Assembly: GCA_037892935.1 (NCBI GenBank)
Contig: JAYXKI010000002.1
Location: 372,001 to 436,000, forward strand
Direction: 5' to 3'
Length of the DNA: 64,000 nt
DNA from: Phlebopus portentosus
Lineage: Eukaryota; Basidiomycota; Agaricomycetes; Boletales; Boletinellaceae
Both the position numbers and the translations under genes were made by a program. Positions within the stretch are counted from its first letter, which is position 1. Every line of letters starts with the position of its first letter. Positions 46,244-58,329 of the stretch are shown in pieces. The notes under the pieces are model-generated. The model ran no database searches. It saw only the letters and a list, made by a program, of their open reading frames with translations, and was not told the DNA's origin.

Positions 46244-48258
46244 ATGAAGGTGATCGTTTCTTTTTATTGTCTGGCCTGCCCGGCTGAATCGCAAGCGCTG
46301 AAACTTTGATAGATTGCCGTTCAAGGATGCTGCCATGGAGAGCTGGACGCGATATACAAGCACATTGAACAGCTTGAGCATCGCAACAATTATAAGGTCG
46401 ACTGTCTACTGATCTGTGGGGACTTCCAAGCCATCCGAAATCACCAGGACCTTCAATGTATGGCTGTACCGAATAAGTACAAGCGTCTAGGCGGATTTCA
46501 TAGGTGTGGGTTCAGTTTATCCTTCGCCTCCACCTTCCATAACTGTGGTACCACGTCGTGCCGTAATACACGTTGCGGGGTACTTGAAATGAGTCAACGG
46601 ACTTTCCCGCAACGTAAAAACTGATGTCCTGTCGGTCTCATGAGTGTTCTGCTGACGCATATTACTAATTGTCTGAATAGATACTACACGGGGGAGAAAA
46701 CGGCGCCTGTCTTGACACTCGTTATCGGTGGGAACCATGAAGCATCGAACTACATGTGGGAACTGTGAGGCTGGTCATCTGCTGTAGAAGAAAGATACGA
46801 ACACTTCCATGGACCTTTTAGGTACCACGGAGGGTGGCTCGCCCCCAACATCTACTTCCTTGGCTTCGCGGGCTGTGTACAGGTGAATGGGATTCGGATA
46901 GCCGGTGCGTCTGGAATCTATAACGAGCACCACTATCGTTTAGGTAAGCCATCGAAAGGCGAACTTGATTCTCGAAAATTGAAATTGGAGTCAGGTCACT
47001 ATGAAGCTCTTCCTTACGACGGCAGTGCAATAAGAAGTATCTATCACGTCCGCGAATACGATATTTTCCGCCTTTCTCAGGTGAGTCTGACACATGATCT
47101 ATACTTTACACCCCAAGATATGAATGTCCATTGGTCGTTGTGTTCGTAGTTAGCACCTCCAGACATCGTTATGTCTCATGACTGGCCGTTAGGTATCGTA
47201 CATCATGGAGACATGGATGATCTGCTTCGTCGGAAGCCTTTCTTCCGGTCCGATGTACAGTCTAATACGCTCGGTTCGCCTCCTGCCATGCATTTACTCC
47301 AGAAATTAAAGCCAACTTGGTGGTTCTCGGCTCATCTGCACTGCAGATTTGAGGCGACTGTCATACATGGAGCTCCAAAGAATCGGACTAGTGCAGATGG
47401 TTTGTGTCTCGTGTGCATGTTGTACAACATGAGTCTGATATAAAGTTATACAAGAGCAACCTAAGGGCGATAATCCCGACGAGATTGCTATAGATGACCT
47501 AGACGATGGCGCGATATCGACCGCGGTTGACAAAGCGCCTGTGGGGCCGACTACTTCGTTGGCAACGGAAAAAACGGCAGAATTCCCAGTGAACCCAGAC
47601 GAGATTCTCCTCGATGATGAATTGGATGATGTTGCTGCTCCACCTCCAACGCAGCTCGCGACTAGATTTCTTGCATTGGACAAATGTCTTCCGCGCCGAC
47701 AGTTTTTAGAGGTGCCATTTTTTGCCAAACTGTTCTATTATCAGCATTAATCGATCATCCTCGCAGATTGTGGACATTCCGTCCGCTGAATCTCCGACGA
47801 CTCCTCGACTCGCGTATGATCCGGAATGGCTCGCCATCACCCGTGCATTCCACCCTTATCTCTCGACGACCAGACTCCAGCCCCGATTGCCGGACGCAGC
47901 AGAAGCCAGAGAAAAATTGAAGAAGGAAATGGAATGGGTAACTCAGAACATTCGAACTAAAGATGTGCTTGATTGTCAAGAGTTCTGGCCGACTGCGCCT
48001 GGCCCAGGAAGCGAAGGGCTTAATAAGAACAGACAACGTTCGTTCTCTCACCTACTCATCTAGTGCTTTTGTAGCTGATTTATTCTACTATTTGTAGCAC
48101 CGTGGTACACAAATCGACAGACCGAGGCCTTCTGCGAACTGCTCCAGATTGAAAATGAAATCAACCCTGTTCCCAAGGGAGTTCATCCTAATTCTCATTT
48201 CGTCTCTACGGCGAATAATTCGCAGCATGGTCCGACAGGAGAAGCGATGGGAAGCTGA
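46244..48258 (+). CDS. DBR1: RNA lariat debranching enzyme
   Basis: Cleaves the 2'-5' branch of excised intron lariats in the nucleus. Exon 1 is only ATGAAG (46244-46249). After intron 46250-46312 comes [18 protein letters not shown], matching the family start. The calcineurin-like metallophosphoesterase motifs follow: [16 protein letters not shown] (metal-binding GDF/Q), [14 protein letters not shown] (GNHE), [30 protein letters not shown] (His-Asp) and [13 protein letters not shown] (HxHC). The C-terminal debranching domain has [15 protein letters not shown] (residues recoverable near 47660-47710), [12 protein letters not shown], and a last exon with [20 protein letters not shown] ending at 48258. 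All expected catalytic residues are visible. Some internal splice borders are inferred. Confidence 0.92.
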
Positions 48259-48725
48259 TAGAGAAGCGAGGAAGGAAAGCATATCTTATGAAATCACGAG
48301 TACAGGCAGTGTATTTCTCAAACATGGCGTGTTCTATTTTTCTCCATATGCTCGGAAGAAAGTGGACTTGCGGGCAATGTTTGATATAATCGAGTGAATT
48401 TGTTATCTTCTTCCGGGTCACTTGAGAGACAGAGGACCCAGGCCTGTTCTCGCGTTGAGCCCAGACGGACGGACGGAAGGGCAGAGATTGCTAATCGATC
48501 ACGTGCGTCCCGTGAATTTGACAACCTCGGTCTGCCAGGCAGGCTTCGCAATCTTTACTCCATCAACAACATCCGTTCTATCTGGTGAATACACGCAGCC
48601 AGACGAACACACTGTCTTCTAGCTTATATATACCTGTTCTCAAATCTCTGTGTCCCCATCGTCTTCTTCATCTTCACGATCTTCTGTACAATCGTCTCTG
48701 ACTACACATTCAATTCGTTTCGAAC
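48259..48725. other. Intergenic with a clear core promoter
   Basis: No gene seen. The last 120 bp hold a TATA box followed by a C/T-rich stretch, typical of a strongly expressed fungal gene on the plus strand. Confidence 0.5.
48625..48632 (+). promoter_or_regulatory. TATA box of the small gene at 48726
   Basis: TATATATA lies about 95 bp upstream of the ATG, followed by a pyrimidine-rich tract (48650-48715), a classic fungal promoter arrangement. Confidence 0.6.
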
Positions 48726-49070
48726 ATGCCGTCCACCATCACGACTTCAGCATCGACCGCGAAGGTCTCAGAGACGCAGAAAATCGACACCGTAAAGCCC
48801 CCACATGACCAAGAGGGTGATTCTCTCCCTGCTGGTACTGCAGGTGACATCTCACGAGAGGAGAGCCTGCTAAAGGAGTATTCCAAGGAGCTGTATGTCT
48901 ACACACTAGACCTGCTCAACTCCGCGCGCATCGACAATGCACACAAGGGTGTGAATGGCAAAGCCTACATGCTAAAGAGGACTGTCTCCGATATCGCTGT
49001 ACCACTGAAGACTATGGCTATCGGTGGAGATGCTGCGAAAGCAGCGAAGGGAGCTGTAGTTCCGGCGTAG
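48726..49070 (+). CDS. Small conserved-looking protein of unknown function
   Basis: An intronless frame of 114 residues, MPSTITTSASTAKVSETQKI onward. The first 45 residues are polar and probably disordered. The second part has an amphipathic, helical look: ESLLKEYSKELYVYTLDLLN, then ARIDNAHKGVNGKAYMLKRT and an Ala/Lys-rich end. No signal peptide, membrane segment or known domain recognised. A strong TATA box, C/T-rich leader and short coding region suggest a highly expressed gene. It borders a long gene-poor stretch. Confidence 0.65.
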   Translation: MPSTITTSASTAKVSETQKIDTVKPPHDQEGDSLPAGTAGDISREESLLKEYSKELYVYTLDLLNSARIDNAHKGVNGKAYMLKRTVSDIAVPLKTMAIGGDAAKAAKGAVVPA

Positions 49071-52000
49071 GAGCATCGACGTCTGTTTGCAGTTGTCCTG
49101 ACCTGATAGATTTGGTCGCATTTAGTTACTGGTAAGTCTGATTTTCTATTGTTTCCCGCTCTTAACTGGTTCTGAGAAGAATATGCATTAACAGTGCTGC
49201 AGCAGGTCTGCTCAGCGACTACTCAGTCTTCTAGGCGGCATTTCGTCGCGTCGGTTTTTACCCCCTTACTCCCTTATCCTGTCTTTTATTATTATGACTC
49301 GCTATCGTTGACGTACCTCGTTTCATAATATTCAACCACTCCATTCTATCCCGAATCCCTTGAATCAGTACCCCAACTAAGAGCCGAACTCCCGTTTCTT
49401 TTCAGTCTCCCTTGATGTCACGCTATGCATTCTTACCTATTCTTACAATGTCATCTTGCGTCAAACACTTATTTCTTTTCCAGGCAATTCCGGTTACCTC
49501 CTTTGTCCGAGCAGTGTCCGAGCAGCGTAGTTCACCCGATTATCTCTATTCTTGTGATTAGCTAAGCTTTGACAAATCCATACTACGCGGGATTTGACAC
49601 GATCGGAAATTAGACTTCACGTCGATCATCTAGCTGGTTGGTTCAATGAACCACCATTTGAAGAACTACGATGGGTTTGGTTAGACGAGTAAAGACGCAT
49701 TGTTACAGAGAGTAAGCTATTCGGTTAGACAAGCGTACCCTCAACAGTGCACAAAATGCGTGCAGTCTACTGTTCTCTGAGACAGAGAGATATAAGTCCT
49801 TTTCAAATACATGCCCGGGCCGATTTCTATGAATCCCCCGAAGATACTAGACAGACTGCACTATACTTTCGACAGAGAGCATTTCGCTAGGCTGACATTG
49901 CGCCAAGAATGAGCAATAGAAGTACATATAACAGTCCTGCACGTCATAGCTCCATAACTACGAGAATAAATAAAAGTTCGAGTGAAAAAGTAAAAATATA
50001 AGTCGCGTTTTCATAGACAATATCAAACTAGCTTTGCATGTCTGAATGGATGACAACGATAAAAAAACGAGGTCATGCAGACAAGAGAACGAAGATAACG
50101 CTTGTTTTGTGGCTGCTCGGAATATGCTCATTTGAGGCATCGGGCATTGTCAGGACGGGTAAACGTCCAGCGACGGATTTCAATAAAAATCCTAAAATAC
50201 GACAAGAGACTGTAAGCAAGCTGAATGTCATATAGACAAATATCAAGATCAAATGGAGTGGTCCTGAGAGATGCGGATTTGGAAATAATGCGAAAATGAT
50301 GGAGTACTTACCCAGCGATGGATAATTACCCGCCCTAACAAGGAGCGCGATGACTTACATGGACAAATCCTAGCCACACGCAATCCAGACGTGACCGCTC
50401 CCAAAAAGGACAGTCAATCATTTCTGGGCGCAAAGAAGTAGCCGCATAGAGAAACACGAGACTGAAGAAACCGTGGTCGCGGCCCTCACGAACCAGCAGC
50501 CACCGGCGCTAATAGAAGATCGCGGTCTAGAGCAGGACTGACAGTATCCACGGCAAGCGGATACCCAGCCCAAGCGCGAGCATGGACTGAAATATAGGAG
50601 GACACCCACCGTGACATCCTTGACGATGACTGAGAGTAAACCCGTAGGATGCTGGATTCGAGTAGCTGATTCGTCCACTTTTATACTCAATGCAGCAGGT
50701 CGGGGTCAATGGCACTGACGTACCTCAGTAGTCGCAGTCATCACCGGTTACCCACCCCAGTTCTAGAGAACATGCTGCTGCCCTGACTTCCAATCTTCAT
50801 CATCCATCAGAACACTGTGATCTTCGGCAAGACGAAGTTCCGGGGCCAATTATCACCTCTAACAGCATGTATAGAAAGTTGTCATCCAGCTTTGTAGGCT
50901 TCTTCATGCAGTGTATGTTCCTTAGACATGACAGAGACCCTTTCCAGCCGTTAGGACGATCGATGGTGGCGTTGGGGCGAAGCACATTTAAATCGTGCAT
51001 CCGCAGGTAGCAGAAACTTGCGTGCACAGGACATGGGGCAACTATATTCTCTTAACACCGAAGGTTTCAATGTATTTCTGCCGGTGCATAGATGACGACC
51101 CAGATGTGTTCTAGGTAGCAGGACGCAGCACACGACGCAGTCGTGAGCGTTCTAAGCGATCATGAAGGTTCGGAGCTGAACACGCTAGGTCTTCCTTCAA
51201 TTGGGGTTACCTCATTTTCTGAATCCCGTAAGATATCAACGGCATTTGCTGGTTCGCGGACAAAGAGGGCACCATTCATCGAGGCCGCTCACCACGTGAG
51301 TTTCTTCCAGCTATATTCCAGGACGAGGAGATCCGAAAAGGGATGATACGATGCCGTACAAGACCGCTTAATACACTCCCCAACGCACGGTATAGAATCG
51401 CGCGAGATTACGCTCCGAGTTAACAATGTCCAGCATCTCTGCCATCCATTACGTCCTAAGATGCTCCAAACCAATCGAAAGCGCAGCCGTTGGCATTCCC
51501 ACTCCAGACTCAATGGAAGAATACAAAAATGTCACCGAAGAAGGTATCCGATAGGCTCCTCAGACTAGACCAGACCAGCCTGAGACTGCAGCCAAGAGAA
51601 GAGGGCTGACTTCGTTACCTTGTCGAGCTCAGGTAGTGAGGCATGTGCAACATGGTTCAAGTGCAATAGCTTTAGGACTTAGAGATCAAAAGATTAGGAC
51701 TTTCCTCCAAATCGCACTTGAAGGAAACGAATACATTCCCGACTCAATACCTTTAAGGTTGAGTGATAAGCGACTTAACGTATCAGACCGTGCGCAAACG
51801 GTGCCGTGAAGACTTGTTCAACCATTCGTCTGACTTACGTTACTTCTTACGATCCTGCAGGGATCTCACTTCTATCGGATGGGAGGGGCATCTGTTTGGA
51901 CGGAAACGGAGAATAGCATCAGTCACGGAATTAAGACAAGGTTAAGAGCCAAATGTCTGCACAGTCGGGTTCAATTTTCACCGATGGGTGCTTGAGCCTG

Positions 52001-53268
52001 CCTTCTGTGGGCGGAGCGTCCCCTGTACTTCCATTGATACTTTAGTAGTGCGAAACAACTCAAGCATAGGATCCAGAACGAGCGTCGAGGCATATGACGT
52101 AGCATACTAAAGTAGTCAATCACGAGCAAACTGGATCTCGTCAGAATCGACAACTTTTAGCAGAGCAAATACTTTTCAACCACATCTATGTCGGCAGCCG
52201 ATATGCGGACCAGCAGGACCATTTCGCCAGACAGTCGGTATAATTGTCGCAATCATTCAAGACAGTGAGATTCACCGAGAAGTCCGCGTTTTCGTCAGCG
52301 ATAATTTCACGATGCAATCGTATTGAATACCTCTGTACGGCATCTCTTTAAGATTCTGGGTTCTATTCCTCAGGAAGCCTTGGGACATCTTGCGCCCATA
52401 TCCTAACGCAGTCGTGCACGGCTTTATTAGAAGGTAAGATTTCAAATGGCCGATTATGCGAGATTACCTAAATCTACTTTCCCAGCGAAACAAGACCTGA
52501 AGCGGAAACCTCTTGAGGGGAGGAGGACAAAGCACCAGGCGCTTTGTGAGGTAATTCCCCTCCTATTCGCCTATGTTGAGCGGGCCGTTTGTGACCTTCG
52601 TTCATAGGTCACGATATCGCTTCCTACCGATAAATTCAGAAATGGTAAGTATCAGGGCGATTTGATCAAATAATCTCATTCTCTTTAAACGGAACAACTC
52701 ACCCAGACCTTTCTTTGGTCCCTGATCAGGAAGCCTGTATCATATGCTTCCGAAATCGAGGAACCATGTCTCGATTGAACTTATTTTAATACATCGGAAC
52801 AGTTCAGTACTGAATGACGGCCTCGTCATTTTTCGAGTTCGCGAGTATTGAGGAGACTCACTTTGGGAGATGAGCATAATATTACGCGTAGGCCGTCGTG
52901 AACATTGAGCATTAACCGAGGGACTGCAAGGACATTCCCGGTACTCTGAGACAGCCATGCGGTATGCGTCTGGGACCCTGTAGGTCCCGGACTCTAAGAA
53001 AGATTTTACTCACGATAACCGACTTTGCCGTCCAGGACGGAGTGCTCGTACGAGCGGTATAAGAGGGGAATCCGAAGCCTTCCCGCGAAACGGAGGGCGT
53101 CAGAAGTAAGTTGTGTGCGTGCCAAATCAACTAGTACGGAAGCGGTATACGCTCTCAATTTCATATGGTTCGAACGAAATTGAGTTGATGTATATTTACG
53201 AATACACCTGAATCAAGTCCTTTCGCGCAACAGAAAGAAGAGGATACTAATATTTCAACTGATTGCTC
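49071..53268. other. Gene-poor region of 4.2 kb with possible coding relics
   Basis: No intact gene found. Short open frames occur on both strands (for example near 50420-50715, 50800-51030 and 51290-51510, minus) with somewhat protein-like sequence broken by stops and frame changes. One stretch with clean splice signals is listed separately. No terminal repeats, reverse-transcriptase or transposase motifs were recognised, so degraded genes, an unusual intron-rich gene or a noncoding locus remain open. Confidence 0.45.
52890..53140 (-). pseudogene. Possible gene fragment with a splice junction
   Basis: On the minus strand a protein-like stretch (SDALRFAGRLRIPLLYRSYE, then HSVLDGKVGY) is followed by GTGAGT...CTACAG spacing of about 40 bp and a second stretch, THTAWLSQSTGNVLAVPRLM, continuing LNVHDGLRVILCSSP. 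The two join in frame, which is more than chance frames usually offer. I do not recognise the family, and no start, stop or further exons could be placed. It may be a remnant or part of an undetected intron-rich gene. Confidence 0.3.
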
Positions 53269-55479
53269 CTAGACAGCGTTTGTTTCGATACCACGGATGC
53301 TGACTCCGCGCTGCTGGCCAGTAGACTTGTTAGTTTATCAACTTTTCAGAAGTACATGCAAATAGACGGACCTTTCTCGGGCAATTCTCCGTCAGCTTAT
53401 TGCACCCAAAGACCGCTATATCCTTCATGGCTTCGCATCCGTCAAGAAGAGCCTTTATAACAAAGTCATCAACTTGCCGACAGAAGCCAATATCGAGCTT
53501 CTGGAGGCTCCTTGCCTGTTCCCCTATCAAAAGAAGAGCCTCATTCGAAGTAGTTCTCAAGCTATTGATATCAAGCTCTGTGAGGGTACCACCTGAGTGC
53601 TTCAGAAGCGCGACGAGGGTTTCATCGGCTAATTCATGGTTTCGCCGTAAGGAGATACGACGCATGGGGGCGTTCGTTGTGTTGGTGAAGAAAGCTCCCA
53701 TCGCGGCGTCGGTTATTTCGGGTAGCTCTTCGAGCACCAACGATGAGAGGACACGAGCGTTTGGCTGGAGGCCCTCAGAAAGAACGTCATCCGTTAGAAG
53801 ATCGTTCTTCGAAAGGTTGAGGTGGATAAGGTTAGACCCAATTGCATTGAGTAGCGTAACAACTGCTTCCGCGCCCAGGCTTGTGGAAGGCACGCTAAGG
53901 TCCAGGCTGACTAAATTCTTGAATCCAGCGATGTAACTCAGAAACTCGTCACTCATCTGGCCGATCTGGCTCAAGCGCAGTTCCTCGAGATCAGGGCAGT
54001 ATTGCGCAAGGCTTGCCATGCAGTCGATATCAACCGAGGGGATTGAGTAATGAGAAAGCCACTCAGTTGCGGGAGACCCGTGAATAATGCTTGCCACGCC
54101 TCCGACTTGACAAGGAAAGGACCCAGAAGTTCAATACGCTTGAGGGTACTGAGATGTTCGCCCCAAAACTTTATAGCATCGTCATTAATCATCCCGCAGA
54201 AGTCAATGCGTAATGATTCAAGAGACGGATTCAAGGAAGCGAGAGCACAGAATGCATTTGGGCCAAGTTCTGTTTCAATAGAAATTAGAATTAAGCAGAT
54301 AGTAAAATGTATGATGGTCACCAAGGACGCACTAGTTCCATCGTAAATTGTGAGCTCTGTATTTCTCACGTCGTATAAAAGCGGCGCCTTGTCAATCGTC
54401 CTGTGTTTCAGTTGGTTACACGACCGTTAAAATGGCTTAGATAAATAAATCACGTACAGACTACGATTTCTAGCAAGTGCTCTTCCTATCTCTCGTTTAC
54501 TAGAGGAGCTAATGTCTCCGAGAGCTTCCACATCCTCGATATGCTGGCTTACGACCTGCGAAAGAATCCTCATGAATTAATCGACCCTTAAGCCTGCAAA
54601 TTCCATTACCTTGATACACAGCGAAGCAAGAGACGGAATTTCTCTATCTTCAAAGTTTATGACCTTACGCTTCTCTTCCTGTGGCTTTCTCTGACGTGGT
54701 ACGTATGGTTTCTTGAACGGGTCGGCACCGTTCGCTTTTGCGCATACGTGACAAAGCCAGCCCGGACCCGGATTAGCTGCCATAGTATATCGTGTCTTAC
54801 GGAACAAGATAAGGTCAAGACTATCCGCCAAAACGTAAAAAATAATAAATCATACCACAGTGAACTGCTTCCCGCACTTCGCGCAGTTCTCAAAACTCCC
54901 GATAGGAGGTTGAGCGCCTGGTAAGCTTGCTCTGGCCCTATTTCGTGCAGCACCACGCGACAGTGCGCTGTACTCATCATCCTCAGAATCACCACTCTCG
55001 TCATTACTTCCCGCTTTCTTCTTATTCTTTACTTTCGCCTTTTCTTTAGCTTTGAGTTTTGCCTCCTCCTTCTTGCTAAGCTTGCGTTTCTTCACCGGTT
55101 TCTCGTTTTCCTCATTTCCTCCATCTAAGTTTTCAGAGTCATAATCGACTGCAGGCTGGATTCATAATCAATTTACGCCTGTAAGCTGGCGCAGAAACGG
55201 GCCACAAGCGCACCTCATTAGACTCCCCTTCTCCTGCGCGGTCTCCATCCATACCATTGCTCAAAATACTCGGACCAGCATCCGGTTGTTCCCGCTCCTG
55301 TCCTTGCTGCGTGCGAGCGCGTGCTGCGATAAGAGTCGAGTTGATGCCTTGTTCCTGGAGGCCAAAAGAAAAATGAGATCAAAGGCCTGATTCATACACT
55401 AGCTGAACGAGCTACTGACCCGAAGAAACTCTGTCAAGGCAGACGTCGGTCCGCGCACGTTATTCGGTCGTCTACTCAT
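53269..55479 (-). CDS. RAD7: RAD7-like nucleotide excision repair protein (LRR)
   Basis: RAD7 partners RAD16 in global-genome nucleotide excision repair and in a Cul3-type ubiquitin ligase. The start at 55479 gives MSRRPNNVRGPTSALTEFLR, the characteristic RAD7 opening. Next come an acidic linker, a Lys-rich nuclear-targeting stretch (KKRKLSKKEEAKLKAKEKAK) and a zinc-binding region, CAKCGKQFTV with CHVCAK across the intron. PSLASLCIKVVSQHIEDVEA leads into leucine-rich repeats: FCALASLNPSLESLRIDFCG, LAQYCPDLEELRLSQIGQMS, SNLIHLNLSKNDLLTDDVL and SLQKLDIGFCRQVDDFVIKA, then DIAVFGCNKLTENC. A last exon reads RGVSIRGIETNAV with the stop at 53269. Order and ends fit the fungal family. Confidence 0.88.
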
Positions 55480-56112
55480 CACGAACGATGCTGGAGAGTG
55501 CTTCAAGGTCTGATCATGGGATGGCGGCAGGAAAGGGCTGAAGTAACACTTGTGAGTCATTGTCTCACGGTCGCGTCGCGTCACGCGCCAAACCTTATTT
55601 ATATTACGCGTCACAATGATTTTTGGAATCGCTTAAAAATCAGATTGAACACCTTATAGCTGAACTCCTCGTACGGCGTTGTGCAAGAATGATTGCTCTG
55701 ATAGAATACCTTCATATTTGAGGGAGCAACTATGACTCATGAATACGTGCTGTTCATCGAAACGAAGAAAAGTGAGATAACGCCGTCACCACTTATACCG
55801 ACGCAAGTATTCACCTTCGTGTGTCCTTTTGATGTGCATCAGGCGTGCATGCTCTCGCTCCTGGTCAACAGACATGGGATCGATCGAAACAACACAAGTC
55901 CGCCTCACATTTGTGATTATGTAATGCTGCGGCACCGCACGCAGCAAAGGTCGCCGCTTGCGGTTGTGCAACTAACTCATGCAAAGTGAAATTGGTTGTT
56001 GAAGCATTATATTGTGCAGTCTCGGTATGCATTGCTCTTTCTCGTATTTTGTTCTCTTGGCACTAATAGTCGCTCACCGATGCCAGGAGCGCGAAATCCG
56101 ATTGTGCCGATC
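55480..56112. other. Divergent promoter region
   Basis: No gene. Lies between the starts of RAD7 (-) and the C2 protein (+). An 85-codon plus frame (55732-55989) has no recognised features. Confidence 0.45.
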
Positions 56113-57832
56113 ATGTCGCGTATCTTGGGCGCCGTGGCGCGGGCACGGCACGACACAAAGCAGGCTGCGGACCGTGTCAGAGCATTTGCGGAGGAACAAA
56201 TGCTAGAGCAGAAGCTGATGGACGTTTCCATACAATTTATTGGCGCATCGGGTTTGCCAAAGATGGATCTTGTGGGCTTGGCAGACCCATATTTCGTGGC
56301 AAAAATCGACGATCGTATTACCTTAGTGTATAACTCCCATCTCCTGAATATTCTTTATTGCCTCAGCTGATATATATGCTAGGTCGAATGTGCAGCCAAA
56401 CACTTTGACTCCTGTCTGGAACGAAACGTGGAATCTGAAGAACGTCCCTGAGAATGCGGTACGTGTATTTTTAGTCTCATTTCGCTTTTAATTACCCATA
56501 TCGTGGCACCTTTAGACCCTATATGTCGAAGTATTAGACAAAGATGAGGGCTCTGTCCATGATGATTATATCGGTAGCTTTACTACCTCAGTGACCCCGG
56601 GAGCAAAGGAAGTCGAAATAGTCTCGACTATTCGAAAGATCGTCAGAGGAACGTTTTGGTTAAAGGTATGCTCAAAGTTCTGTTCACTATCGATCTGCTT
56701 CTTCTATTCTATGCTCTGCAATTTGCCATTGGTACTATTTCGACACCAGTCTAGCCGCGTTGCTCAGAGAGTTTGGGGTTTCAATGGGTGTGGTTCAGTG
56801 GCTAATATCGCATTTTCATTCCCCAAAAGGCTGCCTTCAGTCCTATCTTAAACACTGTCATGTTTCAAAGTATTAACATTACCATGCCAGGTGACTACAG
56901 CGCCTTCCGAGCCGCATCCGAGGCGATTATACCTATTTGATGGCCCAATCCGATATACCCAGCACTTCTCACCCACGGTCGGGCGACTAACCAACCTCAA
57001 CGATGAGCGACTGTACTCAACATGGAAGATCCACCTCAAGGGCATCCCGCTTTTCTTCCGAGATGAGTACCAACACTGGAACACGAAATATCGTGCTGCG
57101 CAAACTATCTTCGGAGTAGGACCCGCATCGCTCGCAGTCCGGTCATCAATCCGGTCAGGCCACAGAATGCTATACGCCCGCTCGACACGAAATGAAAGTG
57201 GTATCCTCGAATCCAAAGACGACTTCCTCGCATTACTATGGGGCAGGTCCGTCGGGGCGAAAGAGACGAATAGGATCAAACCCGCGGTGTACACATACAT
57301 CATCGCAGCCGGAGACGACACCTTCCGATTCTCCGAAACAGGCGCGGCGTTCTTCGTCGACTTCGCCTCCAAACACGCTCTACATTCCAATTGCGCGGAA
57401 CGCGTTCGATACAGCGGCGAGTTCCATCCGAGGCCTGCTGGCGGCTGGGCATCCTTCAGCGATGAAACTCCGGACGAGGCGGTAGAATGGGAACTTGTGA
57501 TTGATAATAACTCGGGGACGTACTCCCCCGATGCGATGCTCCTGCCGGATCTCGAAGGACTGTTACAGCATAATTTCCCGGGTCTCGTGGTCGTTGCTTT
57601 GGATCATAAAGATCCTGCTCTTGAAGAGAGTCGTGAGGCATGCCGAGCATACGCTCTACAGCACCGTGGTGTCCGACAAAATGAGCTCCAGCCTCATGCT
57701 GACGAAGGAGAGGAAACCTTACAACACCATGCCCTCGTGCATCCCCCAATTCTTGAGCGCCCGGAGGAGCAGCCACCCCTGAGCGTTGAGCTCGACGAAG
57801 AGTTCGACCATATGGTGCGTTCCGACTCATGA
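56113..57832 (+). CDS. C2-domain protein with conserved C-terminal region
   Basis: Probable lipid- or calcium-dependent membrane-binding protein; specific role unknown. The start MSRILGAVARARHDTKQAAD was chosen as the nearest ATG before the domain; MPGARNPIVPIM at 56080 is an alternative. A C2 domain spans about residues 35-160: VSIQFIGASGLPKMDLVGLA, DPYFVAKIDDR, then after introns NTLTPVWNETWNLKNVPENA, LYVEVLDKDEGSVHDDYIGS and GTFWLKV. Asp residues at DLVGLADPY and DKDEGSVHDD fit calcium-binding loops. A single large exon (56891-57832) encodes a second conserved region (LYLFDGPIRYTQHFSPTVGR, YSTWKIHLKGIPLFFRDEYQ, EWELVIDNNSGTYSPD) that I do not recognise. It ends HMVRSDS. Confidence 0.78.
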
Positions 57833-58329
57833 AATTTCTGCGCTTTGTTTGTCGCTTTGTATCTACTACTACCACAGTTTTCACGGGTTTCATCCATTTA
57901 TCTCTCTATTTACTGTGTAATCCTTGCCCCCACGGAGCTGAGTTGTATAATGCTTATAGAAATACAGCTGTATGAAAACAGATCAACATATCTTTACTGT
58001 ACAAAGCTAAACGGCGTGAATTGAATCGGGATATTAAACGGGAGGAAAAATGCAGGAGAAAACATTGCGAGATTCCGTGGATTGCGCGTACGAGACCGAC
58101 CGACTAAACTTGGCGGGTATCATCAGTGCTTGATTTACCCTTCCATTTCATGTATGACATGGGATCCAGAAAATTGCATGACAATGACGATGAGCAGAGA
58201 AAAGCAGAAGCAGGAGCAGCAAAAGATTTAATGTTAGGGGACTTCAATGCATGAAATGGGACAATATGCTTGGAAGAAAGAGAGAAAAGAGTAGAAATTG
58301 CATGAAATTCGTCGGACATAGACCTCGTC
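57833..58329. other. Convergent 3' flanks
   Basis: No gene seen between the C2 gene (+) and the 711-codon gene (-). Confidence 0.5.
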
